In this document: piece after piece, positions 24,366 through 35,429 of the stretch
Position numbering within the stretch: the first letter of the stretch is position 1
How the letters are laid out: each line of letters opens with the position of its first letter
Assembly: GCA_007570785.1 (NCBI GenBank)
Contig: ML662449.1
Span: 17,051,601 to 17,115,600, forward strand
Origin: Antilocapra americana
Taxonomy: Eukaryota; Chordata; Mammalia; Artiodactyla; Antilocapridae
Length of the DNA: 64,000 bases
Reading direction: 5' to 3'
Program-made: the position numbers and the translations under genes
The notes under the pieces: model-generated
Told to the model about the DNA's origin: nothing
What the model saw: the letters and a program-made list of their open reading frames with translations, nothing else
Databases searched by the model: none

Positions 24366-25149
24366 TTTTTTGTAGCAATGTTCCCTTGCCTTCTGCTGCC
24401 TCTATATAATAAGAAGATTTTCTAATTTATGTGCATTTTGTGTGTTGAATGAAATTTTGGAATGTTTCATCATATGGAGATAATGTTTAGCCTCTGAAGA
24501 ACTTGTAACTTGGTGCCATGAATAGCTCTTATTAAAGACTACAGTTTTCTGCAGTTGGGAAATAAATCCTCAATACTAATGTCTCAGAGAGAATAAAATA
24601 GAAACTAAGAAAATGGGCAGTATGCAGTAAGAGCAGTGTACTTTCTGGTTCCCTGGAGCTTTTACTGTCTCTGGGAGCTCTCTGTGCTTTGACGGAGACA
24701 TACTCAGATGTGTGCCATCCTGTGAGTGTATAAAATGGAATCCACTGCAAGGTTGATGGGTAGCCAGGAAAGAAAAGGTCCAGATAGAATTAGAGCCATA
24801 TTGTAAATGAAAACATACAGATTTTAAATCATTATTTACATGGGTTTCTCTTGAATTATACTCTCTTCCTCAAAAAAATTAAGCAGCAAGTTCTCAGAGA
24901 ATGAGCTTGTGTCATTGCTGTGGCTTTATAAAACAGATATTTGAGAAGTGCCTGGTCCATCAGCAGGTGCAATTAGTCCATGGGAAAAGAAGGTATGATG
25001 TCCACTAGGAATTTCTCTTTCCTTACTGGCCTTAGAACATCTATGTTTTAATTTCATTAATTGTAGTAAATTTCCTTGCACATGACGCCATGCAAAAACT
25101 TCAGATTACCTACTATAGAAGTGATTTTCAAACTGTTTTGTGCAGTGTT
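24366..25149. other. Interval without recognised feature
   Basis: AT-rich, with small frames on the minus strand (24532-24750) lacking any domain. Nothing supported. Confidence 0.5.
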
Positions 25150-25450
25150 TGAGCTCCATTAGCTCAGTTGGTAGAGAATCCACCTGCAATCCAGGAGACC
25201 CCAATTCGATTCCTGGGTTGGGAAGATCAACTGGAAAAGGGATAGGCGACCCACGCCAGCATTCTCGGGCTTTCCTTGTGGCCCAGCCAGTAAAGAATCC
25301 ACCTTCAATGAAGGAGACGGGGGGTTGATACCTGAATTGGAAAGACACCCTGGAGAAGGGAAAGACTACCCACTCCAGTATTCTGGTCTGGAGAATTCCT
25401 TGGGGTCCTAAAGGGTGGGATATGACTGAGCCACTTTCACTTTCACTTTT
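25150..25450 (+). mobile_element. Dimeric Bov-tA SINE (two tRNA-like heads)
   Basis: Two tRNA-Glu-like units in tandem (about 25155-25262 and 25263-25380), then a Bov-A tail ending in 'ccactttcactttcac'. The first head keeps a good RNA polymerase III A box ('agctcagttggtagag', 25161-25176) and a B-box-like 'aattcgattcc' at 25203-25213. The second head is more diverged ('gcccagccagtaaagaatcc'). This is the dimeric subtype (Bov-tA2-like). Confidence 0.93.
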
Positions 25451-26633
25451 AAAGCTTCATTGGTATGACTTAGGGCCACTTGAAAAGAGGCTAAGAAGAC
25501 AGAACAACCAGTCTCTTTTTCCCTCTCTCTCTTCCTACTCTCTCCCTCCCCTTCCCTCTCAGGGTTTAAGGCTCTACTTACATTTTCTTTTGAAAGAGGC
25601 TTTTGGAACTACGAGGGGAAAAAAAGCAAGAACAACAAAATGCAAGTTTAAAAATCATTAACCAAGAGAGAAACAAGCAAATTCTTTAGTCAGGCATTCA
25701 TGCCTATAAATAATCTGAAGTAAATGCCCCTGACATATTTCACTGGTATCACTTTTAATTGCAGCATCCTATTATTTATATAATCTATAAAATCCTATGT
25801 AAACTGTACCATACATTGCTGCTGCTTATAGTCTTAATTTTCTGCTGCAGGTTTTATTCACATTTCTCTTTTACTTGATAGGTTCTTTCCTCTAAACTTA
25901 TTTCAGCTTTCCTGACCGCCTCCATACAATGTGGTCTCTCTCTTGTGTTTCCATAATATTTTTTTCTTGCCACATTTCACATATTCTCTTGTTCTTTATA
26001 TTGAAGAGCTTGCTATGGAAAAACATCTTTAAACTGAAAATCATTATTATGATTATTATTTTTTCCTCCTTCTGACTTTAATCATGGTCAACCCATGACT
26101 TTCAGTCATTACATTTATCAGCTTCCTCCTTTATTTGATATTTTGTCTTGGAAGCAAACAGATCTTTCAATATATATTCTTCTGTGATAATTAAGCTTTT
26201 GCTTTAAATATACATGAACTAACATTTTGTTAATTTATCTGAAACCCGTCTTCTTTATCAGAGGTTGTAAGCATATAAAATTGTGTTTATGAAGCCTAAA
26301 ATAAAGCCAGGATGTATATGTGACCCTCAATAATATTTGGAATGAAAGCATTATTGAAAATATCATCCAAATTAATTCTACTGAATGATTTTTATTAGTG
26401 TTACACAGGAGGCATCTCTCTACTACTTAAGGAAATTAGTTTTCAGTTTTGCCTTTAGGTAGGACATGGTTCTTCTCATTCTGGAAGTTTTTTATACCCT
26501 ACTCACACAGGAAATAGCTAACACTAAAAGTACACTGTTATTACCACAGAGACCCTGGATATAATATTCTCTGATCTGAGATTATTAAATAGTATCTCAT
26601 GGACTTACTCACAGAATTAAACAAGGAAGGCCT
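25451..26633. other. Interval with a polypyrimidine tract, no gene
   Basis: A CT-rich low-complexity tract at 25513-25562 ('ccctctctctcttcctactc' and following). The remainder is AT-rich DNA without recognised repeats or coding frames. Confidence 0.55.
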
Positions 26634-26644
26634 AAAAGTCATCC

Positions 26645-26845
26645 TAAGGGGCTCCCTGATAGCTCAGCTGGTTAAGTATCCACCTGCAATGCAGGCGATC
26701 CTCTTTCAATTCCTGGGTTGGGAAGATCCACTGGAGAAGGGATAGGCTATCCACTCTAGTATTCTGGCATGGAGAATTCTATGGACTGTATAGTCCATGG
26801 GGTTGCAAAGAGTCAGACACCACTGAGCGACTTTCACTTCACTTC
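26645..26845 (+). mobile_element. Bov-tA SINE with 11-bp target-site duplication
   Basis: Monomeric Bov-tA: tRNA-like head with A box 'tagctcagctggttaag', body 'gggaagatccactggagaag', and tail 'agagtcagacaccactgagc'. It is flanked by 'aaaagtcatcc' (26634-26644) and 'aaaaatcatcc' (26846-26856), 10 of 11 bases identical. This points to L1-machinery insertion. Confidence 0.93.
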
Positions 26846-27093
26846 AAAAATCATCCATGCTTAGTAATGAAGCTTCTGAAGTAAGTCAATATTTACTCAC
26901 TGACATGTGGGATAAGATGACAGAGTATATAGGAAAGGACTCACCATCTTTGGGATAAAATCCTTCCCAAACAGAAATCTTCCTAACTAGAATGTGCCCT
27001 TATTCCATTATTAAGGATTATCTCTAGTTCTTCCTGAGAGACAATAGATGCAAGAATCTTCTGTACATCCTTTGCTGGTAGTTGTGAATAGTT

Positions 27094-27666
27094 GTCTTTT
27101 TATTTTTTTAATGCATTTATTTTAACTGGAGGCTAATTACTTTACAATATAGTAGTGATTTTTGCCATACATTGGCATGAATCAACCATGGGTGTACATG
27201 TGTTCCCCATCCTGAACCCGTTTCCCACCACCCTCCCCATCCAGTCCCTCAGGGTCATCCTAGTGCACCAGCCCTGAGCACCTTGTCTCGTGCATCAAAC
27301 CTGAACTGGCGATCTGTTTCACATATGATAATATACATATTTCAATGTTATTCTCTCAAATCATGCCATTCTCTCAAATCATCATCATTCTATCATCTCA
27401 TTAAATCATATGCACAGTGGAATATTACTTGACCATTAAAAATAATATATTTGAATCAGTTCCAATGAGGTGGATGAAACTGGAGCCTACTATACAGAGT
27501 GAAGTAAGTCAGAAAGAAAAACACCAATACAGTATACTAATACTTACATATGGAATTTAGAAAGATGGTAACAATGACCCTATATATGAGACAGCAAAAG
27601 AGATACAAATGTATAGAACACCTTTTTGGACTCTGTGGGAGAAGGCGAGGGTAGGATGATTTAAAA
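27094..27666 (-). mobile_element. Short L1 with inverted 5' segment (twin-priming structure)
   Basis: Left part (27094-27400) is antisense L1 3' UTR starting at a T-rich poly-A side ('tctttttatttttttaatgc'). The right part (27405-27666) is sense L1 ORF2 end/early 3' UTR ('gtggaatattacttgacc', 'gaatttagaaagatgg', ending '..gagggtaggatgat'). The sense part ends about where the antisense part begins in L1 coordinates, as twin priming predicts. A possible 8-bp target duplication 'gaatagtt' lies at 27086-27093 and 27667-27674. The junction has a duplicated 'ccattctctcaaatcat' motif. Confidence 0.82.
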
Positions 27667-27728
27667 GAATAGTTTAAAAAAGTAAATGCTATAATTATTG
27701 AAATAATTATAGCCAAAATTACAGTCAC

Positions 27729-27733
<5 letters not shown>

Positions 27734-27764
<31 letters not shown>
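27734..27764. repeat. (TA)15 microsatellite
   Basis: About 15 uninterrupted TA units immediately beyond the inverted L1. Confidence 0.93.
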
Positions 27765-27769
<5 letters not shown>

Positions 27770-27887
27770 ATTCTGATTAAATTTCTGATTATAGTCACAT
27801 TTATACTTCATATTAAACTTCCAGTTGCATGCCAGAAGATCTATAAGTTAACCACTGAAACTCCAGCTTTGAGTTTAGTACCTAGTT

Positions 27888-30800
27888 CAGTTCAGTTGAG
27901 TTGCTCAGTCATGTCTGACTCTTTGTGACCCCATGGACTGTAGCACCCCAGGCTTCCCTGTCCATCACCAACTCCTGGAGCCTATTCAAACTTATGTCCA
28001 ACGAGTCGGTGATGCCATCCAACCATCTCATCCTCAGTCATCCCCTTCTCCTCCCACCCTCAATCTTTCCCAGCATCATGGTCTTTTCCAATGAGTCAGT
28101 TCTTCCCTTCAGGTGGCCAAAGTATTGGAGTTTCAGCTTCAGCACCAGTCCTTCCAATGAATATTCAGGACTGATTTCCTTTAGGATGAACTGGTTTGAT
28201 CTCCTTGCAATCCAAGGGACTTTTAAAAGTCTTCTCCAATTCCACAGTTTAAAAGCATCAATACTTCAGTGCTCAGCTTTCTTTATAGTCCAACTTTCAC
28301 ATCCATACATGACTAGTGGGAAAACCATAGCTTTGATTAAACAGACCTTTGTTGGTAAAGTCTCTCCCTTTTAATATGTTGTCTAGGTTGGTCATAGCTT
28401 TTCTGCTAAGGAGCAAGCATCTTTTAATTATATGGCTGCAGTCACCATCTGCAGTGATTTTGAAGCCACCCCACCAAAAATGTCTCTCACTCTTTCTATT
28501 GTTTCCCCATCTATTTGGCATGAAGTAATGGGACCGTATGCCATGATCTTAGTTTTCTGAATGTTGAGTTTTAAGCCAACTTTTTCACATTCCTTTTCAT
28601 TCTCATCAAGAGGCTCTTTAGCTCTTCTTCACTTTCTGCCATAAGGGTGGTGTCATCTACGTATAAGAGATTATTGATATTTCTCTGGACAATCTTGATT
28701 CTAACTTGTGCTTCATGCAGCCTGGCATTATGCACAATGTTCTTGCATAACTTAAGTAAGCAGGGTGACAATGTACAGCCTTGACATACTCCTTTCCATG
28801 TTTGGAACCAGTCTGTTGATCTGTGTCCAGTTCTAACTTTTACTTCCTGACCTGCATACAGGTTTCTCAAGAGGCAGATCAGGTGGTCTGGTATTCCCAT
28901 CTCTTTCAGAACGTTCTATAACTTGTTGTGATCCACACAGTCGAATGCTTCAGAAATAGTTGCTTTTTCTTTGGCCAAACTCTTTGGCTTTTTCAATGAT
29001 CCAGCAGATGTTGGAAATTTGATCTCTGGTTCCTCTGTCTTTTCTAAATCCAGCTTGAACATCTGGAAATTCGTAGTTCCTGGACTATTTATTGAAGCCT
29101 GTCTTGGAGAATTTTGAGCATTATTTTGTGAACATGAGAGATGAGTGCTATTGTGTGGTCTTTTGAACATTCTTTGGCATTGCCTTTCTCTGGGATTGGC
29201 ATGAAAACTGACCTTTTCCGGTCCTGAGGCCACTGCTGAGTTTTCCAAATCTGCTGGCATATTGAGTGCAGCACTTTTACAGCATCTTCTTTTGGGATTT
29301 GAAATAACTCTACTGGGATTCTATCACCTCCACTAGCTTTGTTCATTGAGGCTTCCTAAGGTCCACTTGACTTCCCATTCCAGGATGTCTGGCTTTAGAT
29401 GAGTGATCACACCATTGTAACTATCTGGGTCATAAAGATCTTTTTTTGTACAGTTCTTTTGTGTATTCTTGCCACTCCTTCTTAATATCCTCTGCTTCTG
29501 TTAGGCCCAAACAATTTCTGTCCTTTATTGTGCTCATTGTTGCATGAAATATTCCCTTGGTATCTCTACTTTTCTTGAAGATATCTCTAGTCTTTCCCAT
29601 TTTGTTGCTTTTCTTTATTTCTTTGTATTGACCACTGAGGAAGGTTTCCTTAACTCTCCTTGCTATTCTTTGGAACTCTGCATTCAGAAGGGTATATCTT
29701 TTATTTTCTCCTTTGTCTTTCATTCCTCATTTTCTCAGCTATTTGTAAGGCCTCTTCAGACAATTATTTTGCCTTTTTGCATTTCTTTTTCTTGGGGATG
29801 GTCTTGATCCCTGCCTCCTATATAATGTCATGAACCTCCATCCCTAGTTCTTCAGGTACTCTGTGTATCAGATCTAATTCCTAGAATCTATTTCTCATGT
29901 CCACCATATAATCATAAGGGGTTTGATTTAGGTAATACCTGAATGGTCTAGTGGTTTTCCCTAATTTCTTCAATTTAAATCTGAATTGGTCAATAAGGAG
30001 TTCATGATCTGAGCCACAGTCAGCTCCTGGTATTTTTTTGCTAACTCTATAGAGCTTCTTCATCTTTGGCTACAAACAATATCAATCTGATTTTGGTATT
30101 AACACTATGTAGAATCTTCTCTCGTGTCATTGGAGGAGGGTGTTTGCTTGACCAGTGTGTTCTGTTGATTAAATTCTGTTAGCCTTTGCCCTGCTTTGTT
30201 TTGTCCTCCAAAGCCAAATTTCCTGCTACTCCAGGTAGTTTTTTACTTCCTACTTTTGTATTCCAGTTCCCTATAATGAAGAGGACATCTATTTTGGGTG
30301 TTAGTCCTAGAAAGTCTTTTAGGTCTTCATAGAACTATTCAACCTCAGCTTTTTCAGCATTACTGTTTGGGGCATAGACTTGGACTACTGTGATATCGAA
30401 TGGCTTGCCTTGGGAATGAACAGAGATTATTCTGTCATTTTTGAGATTGCATCCAAGTGCTGCATTTTGGACTCTTTTGTTGACTATGATGGCTACTCCA
30501 CTTCTTTTAAGGGATTTTTACCCACAATAGTAGATATAATGGTCATCTGAGTTAAATTCACCCATTCCAGTCCATTTCATTTCACTGATTCCTAAAAGGT
30601 CAATGTTCACTCTTGCCATCTTCTGTTTGATCACTTCCGGTTTGCCTTGATTCATGGACCTAACATTCCAGGTTCCTATGCAATATTGCTCTTTACAGCA
30701 TCAGACTTTACTTCCATCACCAGTCACATCCACAACTGGGTGTCGTTTTTCCTTTGGCTCCATCTCTTCATTCTTTCTGGAGCTATTTCTCCACTGATCT

Positions 30801-30940
30801 CCAGTAGCATATTGGGCACCTGCCAACCTGGGGAGTTCATTTTTCAGTGTCATACCTTTTTGCCTTTTCATACTCTTCATGAGGTTCTCAAGGCAAGAAT
30901 ACTGAAGTGGTTTGCCATTCCCTTCTCCTAGGTAGTTGAT
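27888..30940 (-). mobile_element. Near full-length BovB LINE (about 3.05 kb), inactive
   Basis: The longest BovB in the window. From left to right on the plus strand: antisense 3' end ('agttcagttcagttgagttg'), C-terminal region (28000-28560), RT (28570-29400; antisense of YVDD-like box near 28650-28665), linker, APE-type endonuclease (about 29900-30780) and the 5' region ('gaatactgaagtggtttgcc' near 30895-30920). That is close to the about 3.2-kb family length. Only short frames survive (e.g. 28571-28900, 28916-29260, 29089-29346, 29430-29723), so the protein is broken in many places. A segment near 28940-28980 has a scrambled sequence relative to consensus. Confidence 0.95.
28571..28900 (-). 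pseudogene. BovB reverse transcriptase fragment
   Basis: A 109-codon minus-strand frame containing MGIPDHLICLLRNLYAGQE, then GVCQGCTLSPC (RT motif before the catalytic box) and LLYVDDTTLMAESEEE, in which the usual YADD box reads YVDD. It stops 25 codons later. Upstream RT sequence continues in another frame at 28916-29260. Part of the near full-length BovB, not functional. Confidence 0.85.
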
Positions 30941-31466
30941 CACAAATATATGTTGAATAAAATTAGGCTTTCCAAATGTGATTTTGTTAACAACTATCCT
31001 CACAATGTAATTTTGTCATTCTTTAAAACAGAACATGGCTCTTTAGTTGTTCAGAAAATATTGGTGTCTGAAAAAAATGAATCATGATTTCTTCAGTTCT
31101 GAAATTCTGGTGCTCCAAATGGAGAGAGCAACTTAAAAAACACTTAAACAAATAATTTTTTCTTATTATAATGTATAGCTTTTGGGATGCTACATGTTTG
31201 GCCTTGCATTTGAATTTCCTTTTATTACTTTAATGGACCAGAAATCATTAAAAACAAATCAACAAATCATAAGAATTATAAAAAAAATCTATATAATTAC
31301 AAACTGATCTTTTTTATTTGTATATATTGTGTTTTTCATGCATGACAATTCATAGGCACAACAATATGCATATTTGTAATGTTTTTATTTACTTAATGAA
31401 TTTATTTACATTTGTGTGCCTATAGAATAAAAATTTTCCCCACCTATTTCAAAATTCTGGGTTAGT
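30941..31466. other. Spacer between inverted BovB copies
   Basis: AT-rich single-copy-looking DNA between the minus BovB and the plus BovB. No gene or repeat recognised. Confidence 0.55.
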
Positions 31467-32512
31467 CTGTGTGGATCATGACAAACTATGGAAAGCTCTT
31501 AGAAAGGTGGGAATATCAGACTATCTTACCTGTCTCCTGAGAAATCTGTAAGCGGATCAAGAAGCAACAGTTAGAACTCTGTATGGAACAACTGACTGGT
31601 TCAAGATTGAAAAAGGAGTATGACAAGGCTGTTTTCTACCACCTGTTTGTTTAACCTATATGCTGAGATCATCATGAGAAATGCCAGGATGGATGAGCTA
31701 CAACCTGGAATCGAGATAGGTGGGAGAAACTTCAACAACCTCAGATATGCAGATGATACCACTCTAATGGCAAAAAGTGAAGATGAACTGAAAAGCCTCT
31801 TGATGAGGGTAAAGGAGGAGAATGAAAGAGCCAGCTTAAAACTAAATATTAAAACAAAAAACCAAGATCATGGCATCCAGCCCCATTATTGCATGGCAAA
31901 GAGGAGAAAGGTGGAAACAGTGACAGATTTTTTTCTTCTTGGCCTCCAAAATCACTGCGGTTGGTGACTGCAGCCATGAAATCAGAAGGCAATCGCTTCT
32001 CAGTAGCAAAGCTATGACAAACCTAGACAGTGTGTTGAAAAGGAGAGACATACTCTGTCAACAAAGGTCTGTATTGTCGAGACTATGGTCTTCCCATTGG
32101 TTATGTATGGTTGTGAGAGCTGGACCGTTAAGAAGGGAGAATGTCAAAGAACTGATGCCTTTGAATTGTGATGTGGAGAAGACTCCTGAAATTCCCCTGA
32201 CAGCAAGGAGATCAAATCAGTCAATCTTAAGGGAGAGCAACCCTGAATATTCATTGAAAGGCCTGATGCTGAAGCTCCACTATTCTGGTCATCTGATGTG
32301 AACAGGTGAGTCATTGGAAAAGTTCCTGATGCTGGGGATGATTGAGGGCAGAAAGAGAAGAGGGCATCAGAGGATGAGATGGATGGATGGCATCACAGGT
32401 GCAATGAACATGAACTTGAGCAAATTCCAGGAGATGGTGAGGGACAGGGAGGCCTGACATGCTGCAGTCCATGTGATCACAAAGAGTCACACACTACTGG
32501 GTGACTGAACAA
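31467..32512 (+). mobile_element. BovB LINE, 5'-truncated (about 1.05 kb)
   Basis: Sense BovB beginning in RT ('tctgtgtggatcatgacaaa', the VDHDK segment) and running to a decayed 3' end ('gggtgactgaacaacgac'). The frame 31620-31967 retains LRYADDTTLMAKSEDELKS, and 31939-32301 carries the next region in a shifted phase. Diverged, with several indels. Confidence 0.93.
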
Positions 32513-32884
32513 CGACAAGAAGGAGACAATGCGCCTCCTAAAGACAGTTCTACAAGTTTTCTGGATAGTTTCTGGGGCATTGTCCTAACATATTTCTAAG
32601 TTGTTTACAGTTATTTGATGTGACACAGGAAATGCTGTGGATCCCCAAATCCAGAAAGGTCTAAAATCTACAGAGAGTAGATAGGCGCAAAGTCTTAAAA
32701 TAGGAAATATGGGACAGGAAAGGGAGAATGTCTGTGTCAGAAGTTTCCTTGGCATTTTTGCCATCTTCATCAACACCAGTGTAAAAATTTCACTTGTTCT
32801 TACCCTGATGCATTCCAAACTTCTTAGCAGTGCTACTCTCTGTTACCTTAGGCATATGACTCCTCAATATCTAGCATTCTTGAT
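32513..32884. other. Interval without recognised feature
   Basis: Overlapping 75-77-codon frames on both strands (32585-32818 minus, 32709-32936 plus), without a recognisable domain. No repeat identified. Confidence 0.5.
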
Positions 32885-33108
32885 ACATGGATGTGCCCAT
32901 TTGCTCAGTCATGTCTATCTCTTTGTGACTAAATAGACTGTAGCCTGCCAAGATCCTCTTTCCATGGGATTTTTCAGGCAAGAACACTGGAGTGAGTTGC
33001 CATTTCCTTCTCCAGGGGATCTTCCTGAGTCAGAGATGGAAGCCACATCTCTGGCAACTTTTGCATTAATAGGCAGATATTTTGCCACTGAGTCATCTGA
33101 GAAGCTCC
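32885..33108 (-). mobile_element. Bov-tA SINE
   Basis: Antisense monomer: 'ttgctcagtcatgtctatct' tail, 'gccatttccttctccagggg' body and a diverged tRNA-like head ('attttgccactgagtcatc'). Confidence 0.9.
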
Positions 33109-34704
33109 TGATACCTAAATAATCTTTCATTCCAATAGGTTGTCTGTGCTTTGTAACTTTTAGAAACTTTTCTTCATTCCTGAAGTTCTGTATTCATTCC
33201 TAACTCACCACAGTTGCTAATGGTATCTTGTCTAAGATAGAAACATCAAAGAGATTTGTTTAAGGAGCTATGCAGCTTCCACAATGATCTTCAGCAAAAA
33301 ATTATGATGCCTCCTCCAGGGCATATCACACAAATTTTCTTGCACTTCCAAAGTTGTACTTTCGCATCAGGTCCTGGACCTGGCATGTAGGCCTCTTTGT
33401 TCACAGAATTTGAAAAGAGAATTTCCTGCTTGGTCTCTGAAATATCCAACTAGTACATTTTTATTCTATTCCTTTCCATCTCTAAGCATAATCCTTGAGT
33501 CCTGTCAGACCTACCCACTCTCACAGGCAAAGATGTCAAAAGGGTCCATCGATCTTTTTGATAGGAAGGGAAAAGGAGTACAAGAAAAAATACACACACA
33601 TTAATGTTTCAGTAAATTATCTTTCCACACTGCAATTTATCATATGGATAGGTAGAATAGATATTATTCACCTTTCTAGAAAAGAGGCAGCAAGAAGTCC
33701 CAAGAAAATGCAGCATTCTTTTACCTGATCTTATTCAGGAGAAAGGAAAAATGCAATATGCTGAGACTTTATGTCTATCACAGAAGTTTTAACCAAATGA
33801 AAAATAAAACAATGTGATAAAGCAAGTGATTCAGCGTTTACTACATTTTAGTTCTTCATTGATTCTAGCTAAAAATGCAAATTAGGAAACTAGTTAAGAA
33901 TGATAAAAAGAGGGAGAGAGAACAGAACCAAAAGTCCTTATCTATGTCTCTATTTCTATATTGACAGTAATACTTTACATAAAACATTTAGTTTTATATC
34001 AATATTGTTTTAAAATATTTGAGTATAACACTCTTCTTGCTTCTCTAAAAATTTTTGATAGGATTAGAGCAAAAAAAAAAAAGTATTTTCTTACCTTTAG
34101 ACTTTATTCTTCAGATAGTGTTGCTTAGTATGCAGGGTGATGTAAATTCTGTCTTACTGGAACAACTAATAGTAACATTTTTAAATTTATGATTAGAATG
34201 CAATTGATCTGATGTTTTAACTTGGGATATAGCGATAAGTGCCTCTATGCATTTGTAAATTTGAATATTTTCAGTTAACCAAATCACATTTAATTTCATC
34301 CTGAGATAGAGTTGTGGTTTGGCAACCTCTCCAGTGACAATGACAAACTGGAGGAACACAGCCAGCTACAAAATTGCCACTTACTAAACTTCTTGTCAAT
34401 TCACTTCTGTGTTCTTTGAAAAGAATAATTTCATAGCCTTTTCTCTACAGCTTTAATGCCCTTTGTAAGATAAATACTCTCCTAAATGGTCACATCTGCT
34501 TTCTTTTGGCCCACAAAATGCTTAGTCAAAGAAATAAGCCACCATAGCTACTTTCCTCATTGACATTAAATCAAATTTTGTGGCAAAGGAACATTGAAGA
34601 TCAAACAGTGTGTGCTATTGATATAACTTTGCATTACTTCAAAACTGATTTTATTTTCCCAAGGTCCTTAAGAACAGCTACTTTCTCATATATTTATCTA
34701 TTCA
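33109..34704. other. 1.6 kb repeat-poor interval
   Basis: Single-copy-looking DNA with an A-run at 34070-34082. Plus frames at 33410-33604 and 33495-33728 overlap in different phases and have no domain. No RNA gene or promoter context recognised. Confidence 0.5.
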
Positions 34705-35300
34705 TTAATTTATTTTTAATTCATTCAACAAATATATATTAGATGCTTACAGTATGCCAGGGATCAAGCTAAATGTTGTAGATACAAAGATTAATAAGTC
34801 ACAATTGATGCTCTCAAAGAGTTTTCAGTATATTATGATGACAAATATAAAGAATAATGGATGCATTGTAATTAGAGGGATGAGGGTAGAAGGTGGTAGC
34901 AGGAGAGAAAAAAAAAGTGTAATTAATGCTAGTAGGACCAGAGGATATCAAGCCATGATTTATAGATAAATATCCTCTCAAGTATGGTTTGAAGGATGAA
35001 TTTTTAAGGCAGACTAGATGAGGAGGAAATGTTACTATTAACAGATGAATATTACACATAGGGAAAGAACTAGAAGAAGACATATTACTTACAAGTGTTG
35101 ATAAGTAAGATTGGAAAGATAAGCCAGTGAGAAACTTCATTATAAGTAAAGTGAAAGAATTTGGACATTGTCTTAGAGGAGATGGAAAACTATTAGGGAG
35201 TGTATTAACTGAGGGAAGGGAGATGCATAAAGTAATCTAATTTGTATTTTTAAAGGCTTGTTCTCATGGCAATATGAATGTTGTGACCAATTCCAGATTT
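34705..35300 (-). mobile_element. L2 LINE 3' region, ancient
   Basis: Antisense L2 starting at its 3' end: 'ttcattcaacaaatatatat', 'gcttacagtatgccagggat', then the diverged body ('ggacattgtcttagaggaga', 'aagtaatctaatttgtattt'). About 0.6 kb, low identity. Confidence 0.65.
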
Positions 35301-35429
35301 AGGAAGAATGCAAATCTTAGATAAAATGGGAGTCTTTCTAGTTCATATTTTGTGACTTTTTTATGAAATTCAATATTAGTATCCAATTTTCCTTAATGCA
35401 AACATTTTAGAATAGAGTCTATATGTCTT

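Noticed and set aside
25155..25262. tRNA-like sequence with A and B boxes
   Set aside because: It is the head of a Bov-tA SINE followed by SINE body; not a functional tRNA gene. The same holds for all Bov-tA heads in the window.
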